Counted from the stretch's first letter, positions 44,232 to 54,821 are shown. The stretch is DNA of 64,000 nucleotides from Verrucosispora sioxanthis (GCF_010560025.1 NZ_SAIY01000012.1:1-64000); one strand, 5' to 3'. Translations and numbers: made by a program. The notes: a model not told the origin generated them from the letters alone.

Positions 44232-45556
44232 ATGAGAATCCGGGCCCTGGCCACCGGTTGCGCCGCCGTCGCCGCCGTGCTGATGCCGGCGACTGTCGGT
44301 GCTGCGGTGACCACTGTCGGTTCCGGATCGTCCACCTCGGTCGCTCTCCCGGCCGCCGCCGTGCCACCGCTACCCCCGTCGGTGCCCGCGACGCCGGCCC
44401 CGACGGTCGTGCCCTGCCCGAAAGCGGTGGCGCCGAAGGTGTCCCGGTCGCCGAAGCCGACGCCACCGCCACCCGTCGCGGCGCACCGGATGGTCGGCGG
44501 AGAAGCGCTGGCCACCCCCGGCCTGGTCGTGCCGCCGGGAGTGCCGGCCCCGCCGAGGGTGACGGCGACCTCGTGGCTGGTGGCGGATCTGGACACCGGC
44601 GAGGTGCTGGGTGGCTGCGGTCCACACGAGTACGCCACCCCGGCCAGCGTGCAGAAGCTGCTGCTCGCCGCGACCATGCTGCCGAAACTCGATCCGGCGC
44701 AGGTCGTCACGGTCACCAGGGAGGACCTGGACATCGCCCCCGGCAGCTCGGCGGTCGGGCTGTTGCCGGGCGGTCGCTACCGGGTGGAGACGCTCTGGCT
44801 GGGGCTGCTGCTGCAGTCCGGCAACGAGGCAGCGAACGCGCTGGCCCGCCTCGGTGGCGGCGCCGACGGCGTGGCCGGCGGGGTGCGGGCGATGAACGAG
44901 CAGGCCAGACTGCTCGGCGCGTACCAGACCCACGCGGTCACCCCGTCCGGGCTGGACGCCCCCGGCCAGTTCACCAGCGCGTACGACCTGGCCCTGATCG
45001 CGCGCGTCTGCTTCGCCAATCCGACCTTCCGGCGGTACGCGCTCACGGAGCGCGCCCGCATCCCGGCGCAGAAGGCGGTGCGGGGCAGGGGCTTCGAGAT
45101 CCAGAACGAGAACCAACTGGTGTACCGCTATGCCGGTGCCCTCGGCGGCAAGACCGGCTTCACCGACTACGCGCGGCACACCTATGTCGGCGCGGCCGAG
45201 CGGGACGGTCGCCGACTGGTCGTCACGCTGCTCGGCGCCGAGCCCCGGCCGCAACGCGGTTGGGAGCAGGGTGCCGCGCTGCTCGACTGGGGCTTCGCGC
45301 TGCCCCGGCGGACGAGCGTCGGCCGGCTGGTGGAGCCGGGGAGTTGGACGCCGCACCGTCACCGACGGTGACCGGGTCGGCTGAGGTGGCACCGCCGCTC
45401 GTCCCGCCGCGAACCGGCACCGCTGCCGCTCAGCCGGCCGGCACCGCCTCGGCCAGCGGCGGGCCGGGCGCGGGGATGCTCGTGGCGCTGGCCGTCGGAG
45501 CGCTCGCGATCACCCTGGCCTTCCTCGCCGCTCGCCGGGCCCGCCCCACCGAGTAG
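44232..45556 (+). CDS. D-alanyl-D-alanine carboxypeptidase (S11), frameshifted at the C-terminus
   Basis: A low-molecular-weight penicillin-binding protein that trims stem peptides. Signal peptide, Pro-rich spacer, then the catalytic domain with SxxK in ATPASVQKLLLA, SxN in LLQSGNEAANAL and KTG in LGGKTGFTD. The frame breaks near 45338 in a run of Gs; the C-terminal anchor (GMLVALAVGALAITLAFLAARR) follows in the next frame. Restoring one base gives 441 residues. ATG 44232. A close paralogue lies downstream and a VanX-like gene after that. Confidence 0.88.
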
Positions 45557-45666
45557 GGCCTGGTGCGAATCCGCCCTCGTCGAGGGCCGGCCAGATCCAG
45601 GATCCGAGGGTGGGTGATGGTCGATTTGCGGGCCTCGTCGGAATTCACCCGATAGTGTCGCTGATT

Positions 45667-46903
45667 GTGAGAGCTTCCGCACTTTCGGTCGCGGTGGCTG
45701 CCGCGCTGCTGACGACGCCACTGGTACCGGTCGCCGACGCCCAGGCGGCGGCGCCGGTGCGGTGTCCGCGTCCAGCGCCGCCCGCCCCCGGCCCCACACC
45801 TGCGGCGGCGCCGTCACCGGACCCGGTGCAGCGGGCCATCGGCGGACCCCGGTTGGCCACTTCCGGTCTGGTGGTGCCGCCGGGCGTACCGACGCCGCCG
45901 AAGGTGGCCGCCACCTCGTGGCTGGTGGCGGACCTGGACACCGGCGAGGTGCTGGGCGGCTGTGGTCCGCACGAGTACGCCACCCCGGCCAGCGTGCAGA
46001 AGCTGCTGTTGGCCGCGACCATGCTGCCGAGACTCGATCCGACCGACGTCGTCACCATCACCGCCGGTGACCTCGACATCGAACCGGGAAGTTCCGCGGT
46101 GGGGCTGGTGGCGGGCGGCCGGTACCGGGTGGAGACGCTCTGGCTCGGGTTGCTGCTGCGCTCGGGGAACGAGGTGGCGAACGCGCTGGCCCGCCTCGGT
46201 GGCGGCGCGGACGGCATGGCCGGCGGGGTACGGGCGATGAACGAGCAGGCGAAACTGCTCGGCGCTCACCAGACGCACGCGGCGACGCCCTCCGGGTTGG
46301 ACGGTCCCGGACAGTTCACCAGTGCGTACGACCTGGCTCTGATCACCCGGGCCTGTTTTGGCGACGCGCGTTTCCGGCGCTACGTGGCCACCCGGGAGGC
46401 GACCATCCCGGCCCAGCCCAGGCAACGCGCCAAGGGCTTCACCATCGACAACGACAACCAGCTGCTCTACCACTATCCCGGCGCGCTCGGCGGCAAGACC
46501 GGCTACACCGACCTGGCCCGGCACACCTACGTCGGCATCGCCGAGCGGAACGGACGGCGGCTCGTGGTGACGTTGCTGGGCGCGGACGTGATCGACAAGC
46601 GGGGCTGGCAACAGGGCGCGGCCCTGCTCGACTGGGGATTCGAGCTGCCTTCGGCGGCCTCGGTGGGGGTGCTGGTGAGCCCGGGCTCGGCCACCGCCTC
46701 GGCTCCACCGGCCGCCGTACCCCGCGGGCGTTGCCGGGCGGCGCGTCCGGCGCGGAGACCTCGCAGGCGGCGACCCTGGCCGGTCGCCTGCGGTCGGCCT
46801 CCTGATCGGCCTCGCCGTCGGGTTGACGCTTCTCGCCGGCGGTCTGGTGGGCCGCCGGCGCTGGCGGCACCGTACCGCCGCGACGCGCGCCGGCCGGCGG
46901 TGA
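45667..46903 (+). CDS. D-alanyl-D-alanine carboxypeptidase (S11) paralogue, frameshifted at the C-terminus
   Basis: A close paralogue of the upstream carboxypeptidase with the same signal-spacer-catalytic plan (ATPASVQKLL, LLRSGNEVANAL, LGGKTGYTD). GTG 45667 starts a good signal peptide (RASALSVAVAAALLTTPL). Near 46725 and 46782 the frame shifts twice, each by one missing base, to reach a C-terminal helix (LLIGLAVGLTLLAGGLVG) and stop at 46903. Restored length 412. It is followed one base later by the VanX-like gene, with which it is coupled. Confidence 0.87.
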
Positions 46904-46904
46904 G

Positions 46905-47714
46905 GTGACCTCGCCGCGCACCCTCGCCCTCGGCCTGACGGCGACGCTGGCGCTGGTGACCGGTGGCTGCGGACGGGGTGACGAACCGGAGCCGACACCA
47001 CCACCACCGTCGCCATCGGTGTCGCCGGGCTTCGTCGTTTTGTCCGATGTCGACGATCGCATCCTCACCGACATCCGGTACGCCACGGCGGCCAACTTCG
47101 TCGGCCGCCGCGTCGACGGCTACCAGGAACCGCTGTGCCTGCTCACCGCCCGCGCCGCCGAGGCGCTGCGCCGGGTGCAGGACGCGGCGCTCGCCGTCGG
47201 CCGCAGCCTCAAGGTGTACGACTGCTACCGCCCGCAGCGGGCCACCGACGACTTCCTGCACTGGGCCGCCCAGCCGGATCAGGACGCCACGAAGGCCGAG
47301 TTCTACCCTCGGGTGCCAAAGACCGAGCTGGTCGACCGCGGCTATCTCGGCGCACCCAGCGCACACAGCCGGGGCAGCACCGTCGACCTCACCCTGGTCG
47401 ACGTGCCGCCGCCCGAGCAGGCGCGCGTCGAGCCTGGCCGGCCGTTGGTGGCCTGCACCGCCCTGTACGCGCGGCGTCTCGCCGACAACAGTGTCGACAT
47501 GGGTACCGGCTTCGACTGCTTCGACCCGCTGTCGCACACCGACTCGGATCGCGTCGGTCCCACCGCGCGGGAGAACCGGCGGCAGCTACGGCACCTGATG
47601 ACCGACGGTGGATTCGTCGGCTACGACCGGGAGTGGTGGCACTTCCGCTACCGCGACGAACCCTGGCCCGACACCTACTTCGACCTGCCGGTGACCCGCT
47701 CCTCGGCCGGCTGA
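46905..47714 (+). CDS. VanX-like D-Ala-D-Ala dipeptidase lipoprotein
   Basis: A 269-residue zinc peptidase of family M15D, exported as a lipoprotein (lipobox TGGC). The zinc and active-site motifs SAHSRGSTVDLTL and EWWHFRY match VanX-type dipeptidases, which cleave D-Ala-D-Ala. YDCYRPQRATDDF carries the catalytic Arg. GTG 46905 starts one base after the upstream stop. VanX proteins confer glycopeptide resistance with VanH/VanA, neither of which is seen here, so a wall-recycling role is more likely. Confidence 0.9.
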   Translation: MTSPRTLALGLTATLALVTGGCGRGDEPEPTPPPPSPSVSPGFVVLSDVDDRILTDIRYATAANFVGRRVDGYQEPLCLLTARAAEALRRVQDAALAVGRSLKVYDCYRPQRATDDFLHWAAQPDQDATKAEFYPRVPKTELVDRGYLGAPSAHSRGSTVDLTLVDVPPPEQARVEPGRPLVACTALYARRLADNSVDMGTGFDCFDPLSHTDSDRVGPTARENRRQLRHLMTDGGFVGYDREWWHFRYRDEPWPDTYFDLPVTRSSAG

Positions 47715-47849
47715 CCCCGTCCAGGGTCAGCGCGGCCCGACGATCCTGACCGACCCGACGAACAACCGCCACGCGGACGGCGGACGGGGCGGCTATGCCG
47801 TGGGCAGAATTGCACGCGTTCCGGCGGGAGTCGCGGGCAGGCTGGCGAG

Positions 47850-48638
47850 GTGAGGGCGGACTTCAGCGGTGAAGTGGCGGCGTACTACGCGAGGCATCGA
47901 CGCGGTTACCCACCCGAGGTGCTCGACGCCCTGGCCGCCGCGTGCCGGCTCGGCATCGAGGACACCGTGCTCGACCTCGGCTGCGGCACTGGCAAATTGA
48001 CTCTCCCGCTCGCCGCCAGGGTCGGAGCTGTCATCGGCGTGGACCCCGAGCCGGACATGCTGGCCAAGGCCCGCGAGGCCGCCTTGAGCGCGGCGAGAGC
48101 CAATGTCACCTGGGTACTCGGCACCGACCGCGAGCTGCCCACGCTGGGCCGGCTCCTCGGCAATCGGTCGATCGGCGCGTTGACAGTCGCCGTCGCCGTC
48201 CACTTCATGGACCGCGACACGCTGTTCGCCGACGCCCGCCAACTGCTGCGACCCGGCGGCGGTATCGCCGTGATCACCAACGGCGCTCCCTTGTGGGCGC
48301 AGGACGACGAGTGGTCGGTGGTGCTGCGCGACTGTCTGCAACAGCTGCTCGGGCATCCGGTCAACGCCACCTGTCAGACCGACGAGACAGGTCGCCGGCT
48401 CAACCAGGAGGCTCTCGTCCGGGCCGGCTACCGGTACGCCGAGTCGTTTGTGCGGTACGACGCGCAGCTCACCGTCGAGGACATGGTCGGCGGCGTCTTC
48501 TCCGCCATGTCGGCCGACCGGCTGCCCTCGGCGTCGGGCCGGGCCAAGTTCACCGCTGAGGTGCGTGGTGCCCTCGGCGGGCGGGACCACGTCACCGAGC
48601 GCGTCCAGGTGTGGTTGCAGTTCGGCGTCGTGGACTGA
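47850..48638 (+). CDS. SAM-dependent methyltransferase
   Basis: A 262-residue class I methyltransferase: motif I TVLDLGCGTGKLTLPL, VIGVDPEPDMLAKA, and LLRPGGGIAVITNG. The GTG start fits the conserved FSGEVAAYYARHRRGYP N-terminus. Acceptor unknown. Confidence 0.83.
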   Translation: MRADFSGEVAAYYARHRRGYPPEVLDALAAACRLGIEDTVLDLGCGTGKLTLPLAARVGAVIGVDPEPDMLAKAREAALSAARANVTWVLGTDRELPTLGRLLGNRSIGALTVAVAVHFMDRDTLFADARQLLRPGGGIAVITNGAPLWAQDDEWSVVLRDCLQQLLGHPVNATCQTDETGRRLNQEALVRAGYRYAESFVRYDAQLTVEDMVGGVFSAMSADRLPSASGRAKFTAEVRGALGGRDHVTERVQVWLQFGVVD

Positions 48639-48810
48639 TCGCAGCGACAGGGCACAGCGGAGACCGGGGGAGAGGTCGTCGACAGCGACCGGCACCACTG
48701 CGCGGCCTTGCGAGGTGTGGGTCGCGGTCATGTCGGCGGTGACGCAGGTCACGTTAGCGTCGCCGTACGCCGACACCACCGCCGGCGCTCACCGAACCAC
48801 AGGGAGCGTC

Positions 48811-49842
48811 ATGATCAGACCTGTCTCGCGCCTGCTCGCCGCCGTCGTCGCGGCCCTGCTGCTCACCCCGGTGGCACCCGCCCACGCCGCCGACACCCCG
48901 CACACCAGGACCCCCGTGTCCGGAAACCTGTCGACCTATCGCATCTCGGGGGTGTACGTCGCCGGCATCTCCTCCGGCGCCTACCTGGCCGGCCAACTCC
49001 AGGTGGCCTACTCGCGACGGATCAGGGGAGCGGCGCTGTTCGCCGCCGGCCCCTACTACTGCGCGCAGAACAACGTCGCGCAGGCGCTGTACGGCTGCGG
49101 CGACAACATCTACCCGACATATCTGAGCAGCCTCCAGGCGTACACCCGGACCTGGGCCGGATATGGCTGGGTCGACCCGGTCAGCGGGTTGTCCGGCGAG
49201 CCGGTCTACGTCTTCCACGGTGGATCCGACGGCACGGTGAAGCGGTCGGTCAGTGACGACCTGGTCCGCTACCAGCAGCACTTCGGCGCCAGCGTGCAGT
49301 ACGACAGCGGCTCCTCGGCCGGGCACGGCTGGGTCACGCCCTACGGAACGGTGGGCTGCACGGCCACCGCAGCGCCGTATCTCAACGACTGCGGCACCGA
49401 CCCGCAGCGGACCTTCCTGCGCAAACTGTTCGGGTCGGTCCAGTCGCCCAACACCGGCCCGCTCGGCGGCACGCTCGTGCGGTTCAGCCAGAACGGCTTC
49501 GCGGTGAACGGCTGGGCCAACGGCCTGAGCATGGACGCCAACGGTTTCGCCTACGTCCCGTCGTCGTGCGCCTCGGGCGCGAGTTGCCGGCTGCTGGTGG
49601 CGCTGCACGGTTGCCTCCAGGGGCACAGCCGGGTCGGGACCGTCTTCGTGGACCGGGCCAACCTCAACCAGTACGCCGACACCAACGCCATGATCGTGCT
49701 GTACCCGCAGGCCATCACCGCAGCCAGCAACCCGAACGGATGCTGGGACTGGTGGGGTTACCTCGGTGCCACCAACTACCCGATAAAGGGTGGTGCACAG
49801 GTGGAGACGGTGATGAACATGGTGCGCCGGTTGGGCGGCTGA
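48811..49842 (+). CDS. Secreted PHB depolymerase-family esterase
   Basis: A 343-residue exported enzyme with signal peptide to about residue 26 (APAHAA) and an alpha/beta-hydrolase domain of the poly(3-hydroxybutyrate) depolymerase type. The lipase box is GISSGAY (Ser54), the acid lies in FHGGSDGTV and the base in SAGHGWV. LLVALHGCLQG and WDWWGYLG complete the family's C-terminal half. It would hydrolyse PHB or related polyesters outside the cell. AGGGAG precedes the ATG. Confidence 0.84.
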   Translation: MIRPVSRLLAAVVAALLLTPVAPAHAADTPHTRTPVSGNLSTYRISGVYVAGISSGAYLAGQLQVAYSRRIRGAALFAAGPYYCAQNNVAQALYGCGDNIYPTYLSSLQAYTRTWAGYGWVDPVSGLSGEPVYVFHGGSDGTVKRSVSDDLVRYQQHFGASVQYDSGSSAGHGWVTPYGTVGCTATAAPYLNDCGTDPQRTFLRKLFGSVQSPNTGPLGGTLVRFSQNGFAVNGWANGLSMDANGFAYVPSSCASGASCRLLVALHGCLQGHSRVGTVFVDRANLNQYADTNAMIVLYPQAITAASNPNGCWDWWGYLGATNYPIKGGAQVETVMNMVRRLGG

Positions 49843-49880
49843 GGACGAACGCACGACCGTCCACCAGCGCGAGCTCGTCT

Positions 49881-49910
49881 TTGACCAGGATCACGACGCA
49901 TGCGGATAAC
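49881..49910 (+). promoter_or_regulatory. Candidate promoter of the mrp operon
   Basis: TTGACC (49881) and GATAAC (49905) are separated by 18 bp, 54 bp before the mrpA start. Confidence 0.5.
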
Positions 49911-49963
49911 GGGCGTCACCGGATAGGGTCGTTACACCGGCTGATGATCTCTGGGGAGGGTGC

Positions 49964-52786
49964 GTGCTGGCACTGGTGGCGGTCCATGCGCTGACAGCCG
50001 TGATCGCCCCCGGTCTGGTGCGACTCTGGGGGCGCAACGCGCTCTACCTGGTGGCGCTGGCACCGGGCGCGACGCTGATCTGGGCGCTCACCCACACCAC
50101 CGGCGTACGCGACGGTGTGCCGGTGGTCGAGACGGCGCCGTGGGTTCCGCAACTCGGGCTGGAACTCGCCCTCCGGATGGGCACGCTGTCCTGGCTGATG
50201 GTGGTCCTCGTCGGTGGGGTCGGCGCGCTGGTGCTGGCCTACAGCGCCCGCTACTTCCGCACCGACGACCCCGGCCTCGGACGCTTCGCCGCCGTCTTCG
50301 TCGCCTTCGCCGGTGCGATGCTCGGCCTGGTGGTCTCCGACGACCTGCTGCTGCTCTACGTGTTCTGGGAACTGACCACCGTCTTCTCCTACCTGCTGAT
50401 CGGCAGCGACCCGGCGAAGCGGGCCAGCCGGCGGGCCGCCATGCAGGCCCTGCTGGTGACGACGCTGGGCGGTCTGGCCATGCTCGCCGGGTTCGTCATG
50501 CTCGGCCGGCACGCCGGCAGTTTCCGCTGGTCCGAGATCGCCGGGAACCTGCCCGGTGGTGGCTACCTCACCGTCGCCGTGGTGCTGATCCTGCTCGGCG
50601 CCCTCAGCAAGTCGGCGATCTTCCCGTTCAGCTTCTGGCTGCCCGGTGCGATGGCGGCACCGACACCGGTCAGCGCGTACCTGCACGCCGCCGCCATGGT
50701 GAAAGGCGGCGTGTTCCTGGTCGCCCTGCTGGGGCCGGCGCTCGCCGAGGTCACCCCGTGGCGGCCGGTGCTGCTGACCGCCGGCCTGATCACCATGTTC
50801 CTCGGTGGGTGGACGGCGTTGCGCCAGGCCGACCTCAAGCTGCTGCTGGCCTACGGCACGGTCAGCCAGCTCGGCCTGCTGATGGTGATCCTCGGCGCCG
50901 GCACCCGCGACACCGCCCTGGCCGGTGCGGCGATGGTGCTCGCGCACGCGCTGTTCAAGGCCACTCTCTTCCTCACCGTCGGGATCATCGACCACGTCGC
51001 CGGCACCCGGGACCTGCGCGAACTGAGCGGGTTGGGTCGACGGGCGCCGGCGCTCGCCGTGGTCGCCGGACTCGCGGCGGCCTCGATGGCCGGCCTGCCG
51101 CCGATGGCCGGCTTCGTCGCGAAGGAAGCCGCCGTCGAGGCGCTGCTGCACGGCGGTGGGTCCGACCTGGTGGTGCTGGCCGGTGTGGTCCTCGGCTCGG
51201 CGCTGACCGTCGCGTACACGCTGCGGTTCCTCTGGGGAGCCTTCGCCGGTAAGCCGGGCGTCACGCCCGCCGAGGTGACGGCCGTGTCCTGGCCCTTCCT
51301 CGGCCCGGCGGCGGCGCTGGCCGTCGCCGGGGTCGCGGCCGGACTGCTCGCCCCGGCGGTGGACCGCCTGCTCGCCCCGTACGCCGACCGTTTTCCCGGC
51401 GCCGAGTCGGGCTACCACCTGGCGCTCTGGCACGGGCTGACCCCGGCGCTGGGGCTGTCGGTGCTGGCGGTGGCCGGCGGTGCCGCGCTGTTCCACCTGC
51501 TGCGCCGGGAACGGGTGCGGGCCACACTGCGGCTGCCCTTCGACAGCGCGACCGGCTACACGCGGGTCGTCGGTGCCGTCGACCGGCTGGCGGTGGAGCT
51601 GACCGGTGCCACCCAGCGTGGATCGTTGCCGTTCTACCTCGGCGTCATCCTGGTGGTGCTGGTGCTGCTACCCGGTGGGGCGCTGCTGATCGGGGCGCCC
51701 TGGCCGCGGCGGTTCCACGTCTGGGACACCCCCCTGCAGGGGGTTGCCGCCGCCGTGGTGATCGTGTCGGCGGTGCTGGCGGCCCGGGCTCTGCGCCGAC
51801 TGACCGCGATGATCCTGGTCGGCGTCGCCGGCTACGGCACCGCGCTGCTGTTCATCCTGCACGGTGCCCCCGACCTGGCGCTCACCCAGTTCCTGGTGGA
51901 GACCGTCACCATCGTCATGTTCGTGCTGGTGCTGCGCCGTCTGCCGATCACGTTCTCGGAGCGGCCGATCCGGTCCAGCCGGCGTGGTCGCGTCGCGATC
52001 GGGATCGCGGTGGGCGCGGTCACCGCCGGCATGGCGTACGTCGCCACGGGCTCCCGTCAGGCCGTCCCGATCTCCGTCGGATTTCCCGACGAGGCGGTGT
52101 CGTACGGTGGTGGCAAGAACATCGTCAACGTGGCCCTGGTCGACATCCGAGCCTGGGACACGATGGGTGAGATCGCCGTGCTGGTGGTGGCCGCCACCGG
52201 CGTGGCCAGCCTGATCTTCCGGCGTTCGGGTGACCTGCACCGACGCGCCGAGATTCCCGGTGGCGGCCGGGCCGAGTCGACCTGGCCGCGTTGGATGACC
52301 ACCGGTGCCACCACCCGCGCCCAGTCGGTGGTCCTCCAGGTGGTGACCCGGCTGCTCTTCCACGCCATCGTGCTCTTCTCCATCTACCTGCTGTTCAGCG
52401 GCCACAACGCCCCGGGTGGCGGCTTCGCCGCCGGCCTGGTGGCCGGTCTCGCGCTGGCCGTTCGTTACCTGGCCGGCGGGCGTACCGAACTCAACGGCGC
52501 GGCACCCGTCGACGCCGGTGTGGTGCTCGGCGCCGGGCTGTTCGTCGCCGTCGGCACCGGGGTGGGCGCGATGCTGCTCGGCGGCGAGTTCCTGCAGAGC
52601 GCGGTCCTCGACTTCCACCTGCCGGTGCTGGGGCACGTCCACTTCGTCACGTCGGTCTTCTTCGACGTCGGCGTCTACCTGATCGTCGTCGGTCTGGTGC
52701 TGGACATCCTGCGCAGTCTCGGCGCGGAGATGGACCGGCAGAGTGAGACCGAGGATGCCGAGATCCGGGAAAGGGAGCTGGTGTGA
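49964..52786 (+). CDS. mrpA: Mrp Na+/H+ antiporter subunit A fused to subunit B
   Basis: A 940-residue membrane protein. The first 750 residues are a Complex I ND5-like channel (LYVFWELTTVFSYLLIG with the key Glu, ALSKSAIFPFSFWLPGAM and HAALFK-like AHALFKATLF). The C-terminal part (LLFHAIVLFSIYLLFSGHNAPGGGFAAG) is the MrpB domain, so A and B are one chain as in other actinobacteria. The antiporter exports sodium in exchange for protons. GTG 49964 has GGGGAGG. Each gene of the operon overlaps the next by four bases. Confidence 0.95.
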   Translation: MLALVAVHALTAVIAPGLVRLWGRNALYLVALAPGATLIWALTHTTGVRDGVPVVETAPWVPQLGLELALRMGTLSWLMVVLVGGVGALVLAYSARYFRTDDPGLGRFAAVFVAFAGAMLGLVVSDDLLLLYVFWELTTVFSYLLIGSDPAKRASRRAAMQALLVTTLGGLAMLAGFVMLGRHAGSFRWSEIAGNLPGGGYLTVAVVLILLGALSKSAIFPFSFWLPGAMAAPTPVSAYLHAAAMVKGGVFLVALLGPALAEVTPWRPVLLTAGLITMFLGGWTALRQADLKLLLAYGTVSQLGLLMVILGAGTRDTALAGAAMVLAHALFKATLFLTVGIIDHVAGTRDLRELSGLGRRAPALAVVAGLAAASMAGLPPMAGFVAKEAAVEALLHGGGSDLVVLAGVVLGSALTVAYTLRFLWGAFAGKPGVTPAEVTAVSWPFLGPAAALAVAGVAAGLLAPAVDRLLAPYADRFPGAESGYHLALWHGLTPALGLSVLAVAGGAALFHLLRRERVRATLRLPFDSATGYTRVVGAVDRLAVELTGATQRGSLPFYLGVILVVLVLLPGGALLIGAPWPRRFHVWDTPLQGVAAAVVIVSAVLAARALRRLTAMILVGVAGYGTALLFILHGAPDLALTQFLVETVTIVMFVLVLRRLPITFSERPIRSSRRGRVAIGIAVGAVTAGMAYVATGSRQAVPISVGFPDEAVSYGGGKNIVNVALVDIRAWDTMGEIAVLVVAATGVASLIFRRSGDLHRRAEIPGGGRAESTWPRWMTTGATTRAQSVVLQVVTRLLFHAIVLFSIYLLFSGHNAPGGGFAAGLVAGLALAVRYLAGGRTELNGAAPVDAGVVLGAGLFVAVGTGVGAMLLGGEFLQSAVLDFHLPVLGHVHFVTSVFFDVGVYLIVVGLVLDILRSLGAEMDRQSETEDAEIRERELV

Positions 52787-53253
52787 CCCCCAACCTCACC
52801 TACGTGATCGTGGTCGGCGTGCTCGTCGCCGCCGGGGTGACACTGCTGCTGGAACGTAGCCTCACCCGGGTGCTGATGGGGGTCATCCTGCTCGGCAACG
52901 GCGTCAACCTGCTGCTGCTGACCGGCGGGCGGGCCGGTGGCGCGCCGATCGTCGGCACCACCGAGCCGGAGCAGATGAGCGATCCGCTGCCCCAGGCGAT
53001 GATCCTCACCGCCATCGTCATCACCCTCGGCATGACCGCGTTCCTGCTCGCGCTGGCGTACCGCAGTTGGCATCTCAACGGGCACGACGAGGTGCAGGAC
53101 GACGTCGAGGACCGTCGGATCATGGATCTCGCGATCCGCGACGAGGGTCCGGGCACCGCCGACACCGAGGGCGGCACCGACGACGGCGACGGCGAGCCGA
53201 CCGGCGACCCCCGGCCGGTCGCCAATGTGGTGGAGGCGGGTCGGGCCGGATGA
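52783..53253 (+). CDS. mrpC: Mrp antiporter subunit C (NuoK-like)
   Basis: A 156-residue membrane protein with the three-helix MrpC/NuoK core (LERSLTRVLMGVILLGNGVN, DPLPQAMILTAIVITLGMTA). The C-terminal 45 residues are an acidic tail not present in short MrpC. GTGA overlap with mrpA, ATGA overlap with mrpD. Confidence 0.93.
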   Translation: MTPNLTYVIVVGVLVAAGVTLLLERSLTRVLMGVILLGNGVNLLLLTGGRAGGAPIVGTTEPEQMSDPLPQAMILTAIVITLGMTAFLLALAYRSWHLNGHDEVQDDVEDRRIMDLAIRDEGPGTADTEGGTDDGDGEPTGDPRPVANVVEAGRAG

Positions 53254-54821
53254 CGTACCTCGTTCCGCTGCCGGTGGTGATGCCGCTGCTCGGCGCCGCA
53301 CTGACGCTGCTGCTGCTCGGCCGGCCGCAGGCCCAGCGATGGGTCAGCCTCACCGTGCTCACCGCCACCGTGGCGGTGTCCGCCACGCTGCTGGTGCAGT
53401 CCAGCCTGCACGGTCCGCTGGTGGTGGAGGTCGGCGGCTGGGTCGCTCCGTTGGGCATCGTGCTGGTCGCCGACCAGTTGGCCGCACTGATGCTCGTGGT
53501 CTCGGCGGCGGTGACGCTCTGCGTGCTGGTGTACTCGATCGGGCAGGGTATGGCCGACGGCCACGAGGAGACGCCCCTGTCGGTCTACCACCCGACCTAC
53601 CTGGTGCTGACCGCCGGTGTCTGCAACGCGTTCCTCTCCGGCGACCTGTTCAACCTCTACGTCGGTTTCGAGATCCTGCTGGTCGCCAGCTACGTCCTGC
53701 TGACCCTGGGCAGTACGGAGAACCGGATCCGCGCCGGCACCACCTACGTGGTGGTGAGCCTGCTCTCCTCGGTGATCTTCCTGATCGCGATCGGTCTGGT
53801 CTACGCCGCGACCGGCACGCTCAACCTCGCCCAACTCGTCGACCGGCTGGACACCCTGCCGGACGACCTGCGCCTGGTGTTGCAGGGCATGCTGCTGTTG
53901 GCCTTCGGGATCAAGGCGGCGGTCTTCCCGCTGTCCGCCTGGTTGCCCGACAGCTATCCGACGGCACCGGCCCCGGTCACCGCGGTCTTCGCCGGCCTGC
54001 TCACCAAGGTCGGTGTGTACGCGATCATCCGTACCGAGACGTTGCTGTTCCCCGGCGGACGCACGGCCACGCTGCTGCTGGTGACGGCGGTGCTGACCAT
54101 GGTGGTCGGGATCCTCGGCGCGGTGGCCCAGTCGGACATCAAACGGCTGCTGTCGTTCACGCTGATCAGCCACATCGGCTACATGCTCTTCGGGGTGGGC
54201 CTCACCTCGTCGCTCGGCCTGTCCGCGGCGATCTTCTACGTGGTGCACCACATCACCATCCAGACCACCCTCTTCCTCGCCGCCGGTCTGGTCGAGCGCC
54301 GGGGCGGCAGCACCGCCCTGGACCGGCTCGGCGGCCTGGCGCGGCTGTCTCCGCTGCTCGCCGTGCTGTTCTTCGTGCCCGCACTGAACCTCGCCGGCAT
54401 ACCGCCGTTCTCCGGGTTCCTCGGCAAGTTCGGCCTGATCCAGGCGGGTGTCGACGACGGCGGTGCGCTGGCCTGGATCCTGGTGGCCGGCGGCCTGGTC
54501 ACCAGCCTGCTCACCCTCTACGCCATCGCCCGCGTGTGGAATCTGGCCTTCTGGCGGACGCCGCACGCGGACATGCCGGCCGACGACGACGCCGCGGAGG
54601 CGGCCCGCACCGAGGGCGCGATGGAGCCCGACCGGAGCGGCGGGCGGTCGGGAGCGGTGCTGCCCGGCCTGATGATCGCGCCGACGCTCGCGCTGGTGGT
54701 GCTCGGGCTGGCGTTGACCGTGGTCGCCGGTCCACTGTTCGACCTCAGCACCGACGCCGCCGACGACCTGTTGCGGCGGACCCCGTACGTCGATGCCGTC
54801 TTCCCGGGAGGTGCGCCGTGA
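53250..54821 (+). CDS. mrpD: Mrp antiporter subunit D (ND2/ND4-like)
   Basis: A 523-residue antiporter-like membrane protein (NLYVGFEILLVASYVLLTLG, KAAVFPLSAWLPDSYPTAP with its Lys, LLTKVGVYAIIRTET). It carries a conserved proton channel. The ATG overlaps the mrpC stop (ATGA). Confidence 0.95.
   Translation: MTYLVPLPVVMPLLGAALTLLLLGRPQAQRWVSLTVLTATVAVSATLLVQSSLHGPLVVEVGGWVAPLGIVLVADQLAALMLVVSAAVTLCVLVYSIGQGMADGHEETPLSVYHPTYLVLTAGVCNAFLSGDLFNLYVGFEILLVASYVLLTLGSTENRIRAGTTYVVVSLLSSVIFLIAIGLVYAATGTLNLAQLVDRLDTLPDDLRLVLQGMLLLAFGIKAAVFPLSAWLPDSYPTAPAPVTAVFAGLLTKVGVYAIIRTETLLFPGGRTATLLLVTAVLTMVVGILGAVAQSDIKRLLSFTLISHIGYMLFGVGLTSSLGLSAAIFYVVHHITIQTTLFLAAGLVERRGGSTALDRLGGLARLSPLLAVLFFVPALNLAGIPPFSGFLGKFGLIQAGVDDGGALAWILVAGGLVTSLLTLYAIARVWNLAFWRTPHADMPADDDAAEAARTEGAMEPDRSGGRSGAVLPGLMIAPTLALVVLGLALTVVAGPLFDLSTDAADDLLRRTPYVDAVFPGGAP

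Noticed and set aside
46905..47714. A vancomycin-resistance operon
   Set aside because: Only a VanX-like protein is present; no VanH, VanA ligase or VanRS genes are in the region.
47715..47849. A biosynthetic gene cluster around the methyltransferases
   Set aside because: No PKS, NRPS, terpene or RiPP core gene is in the window.
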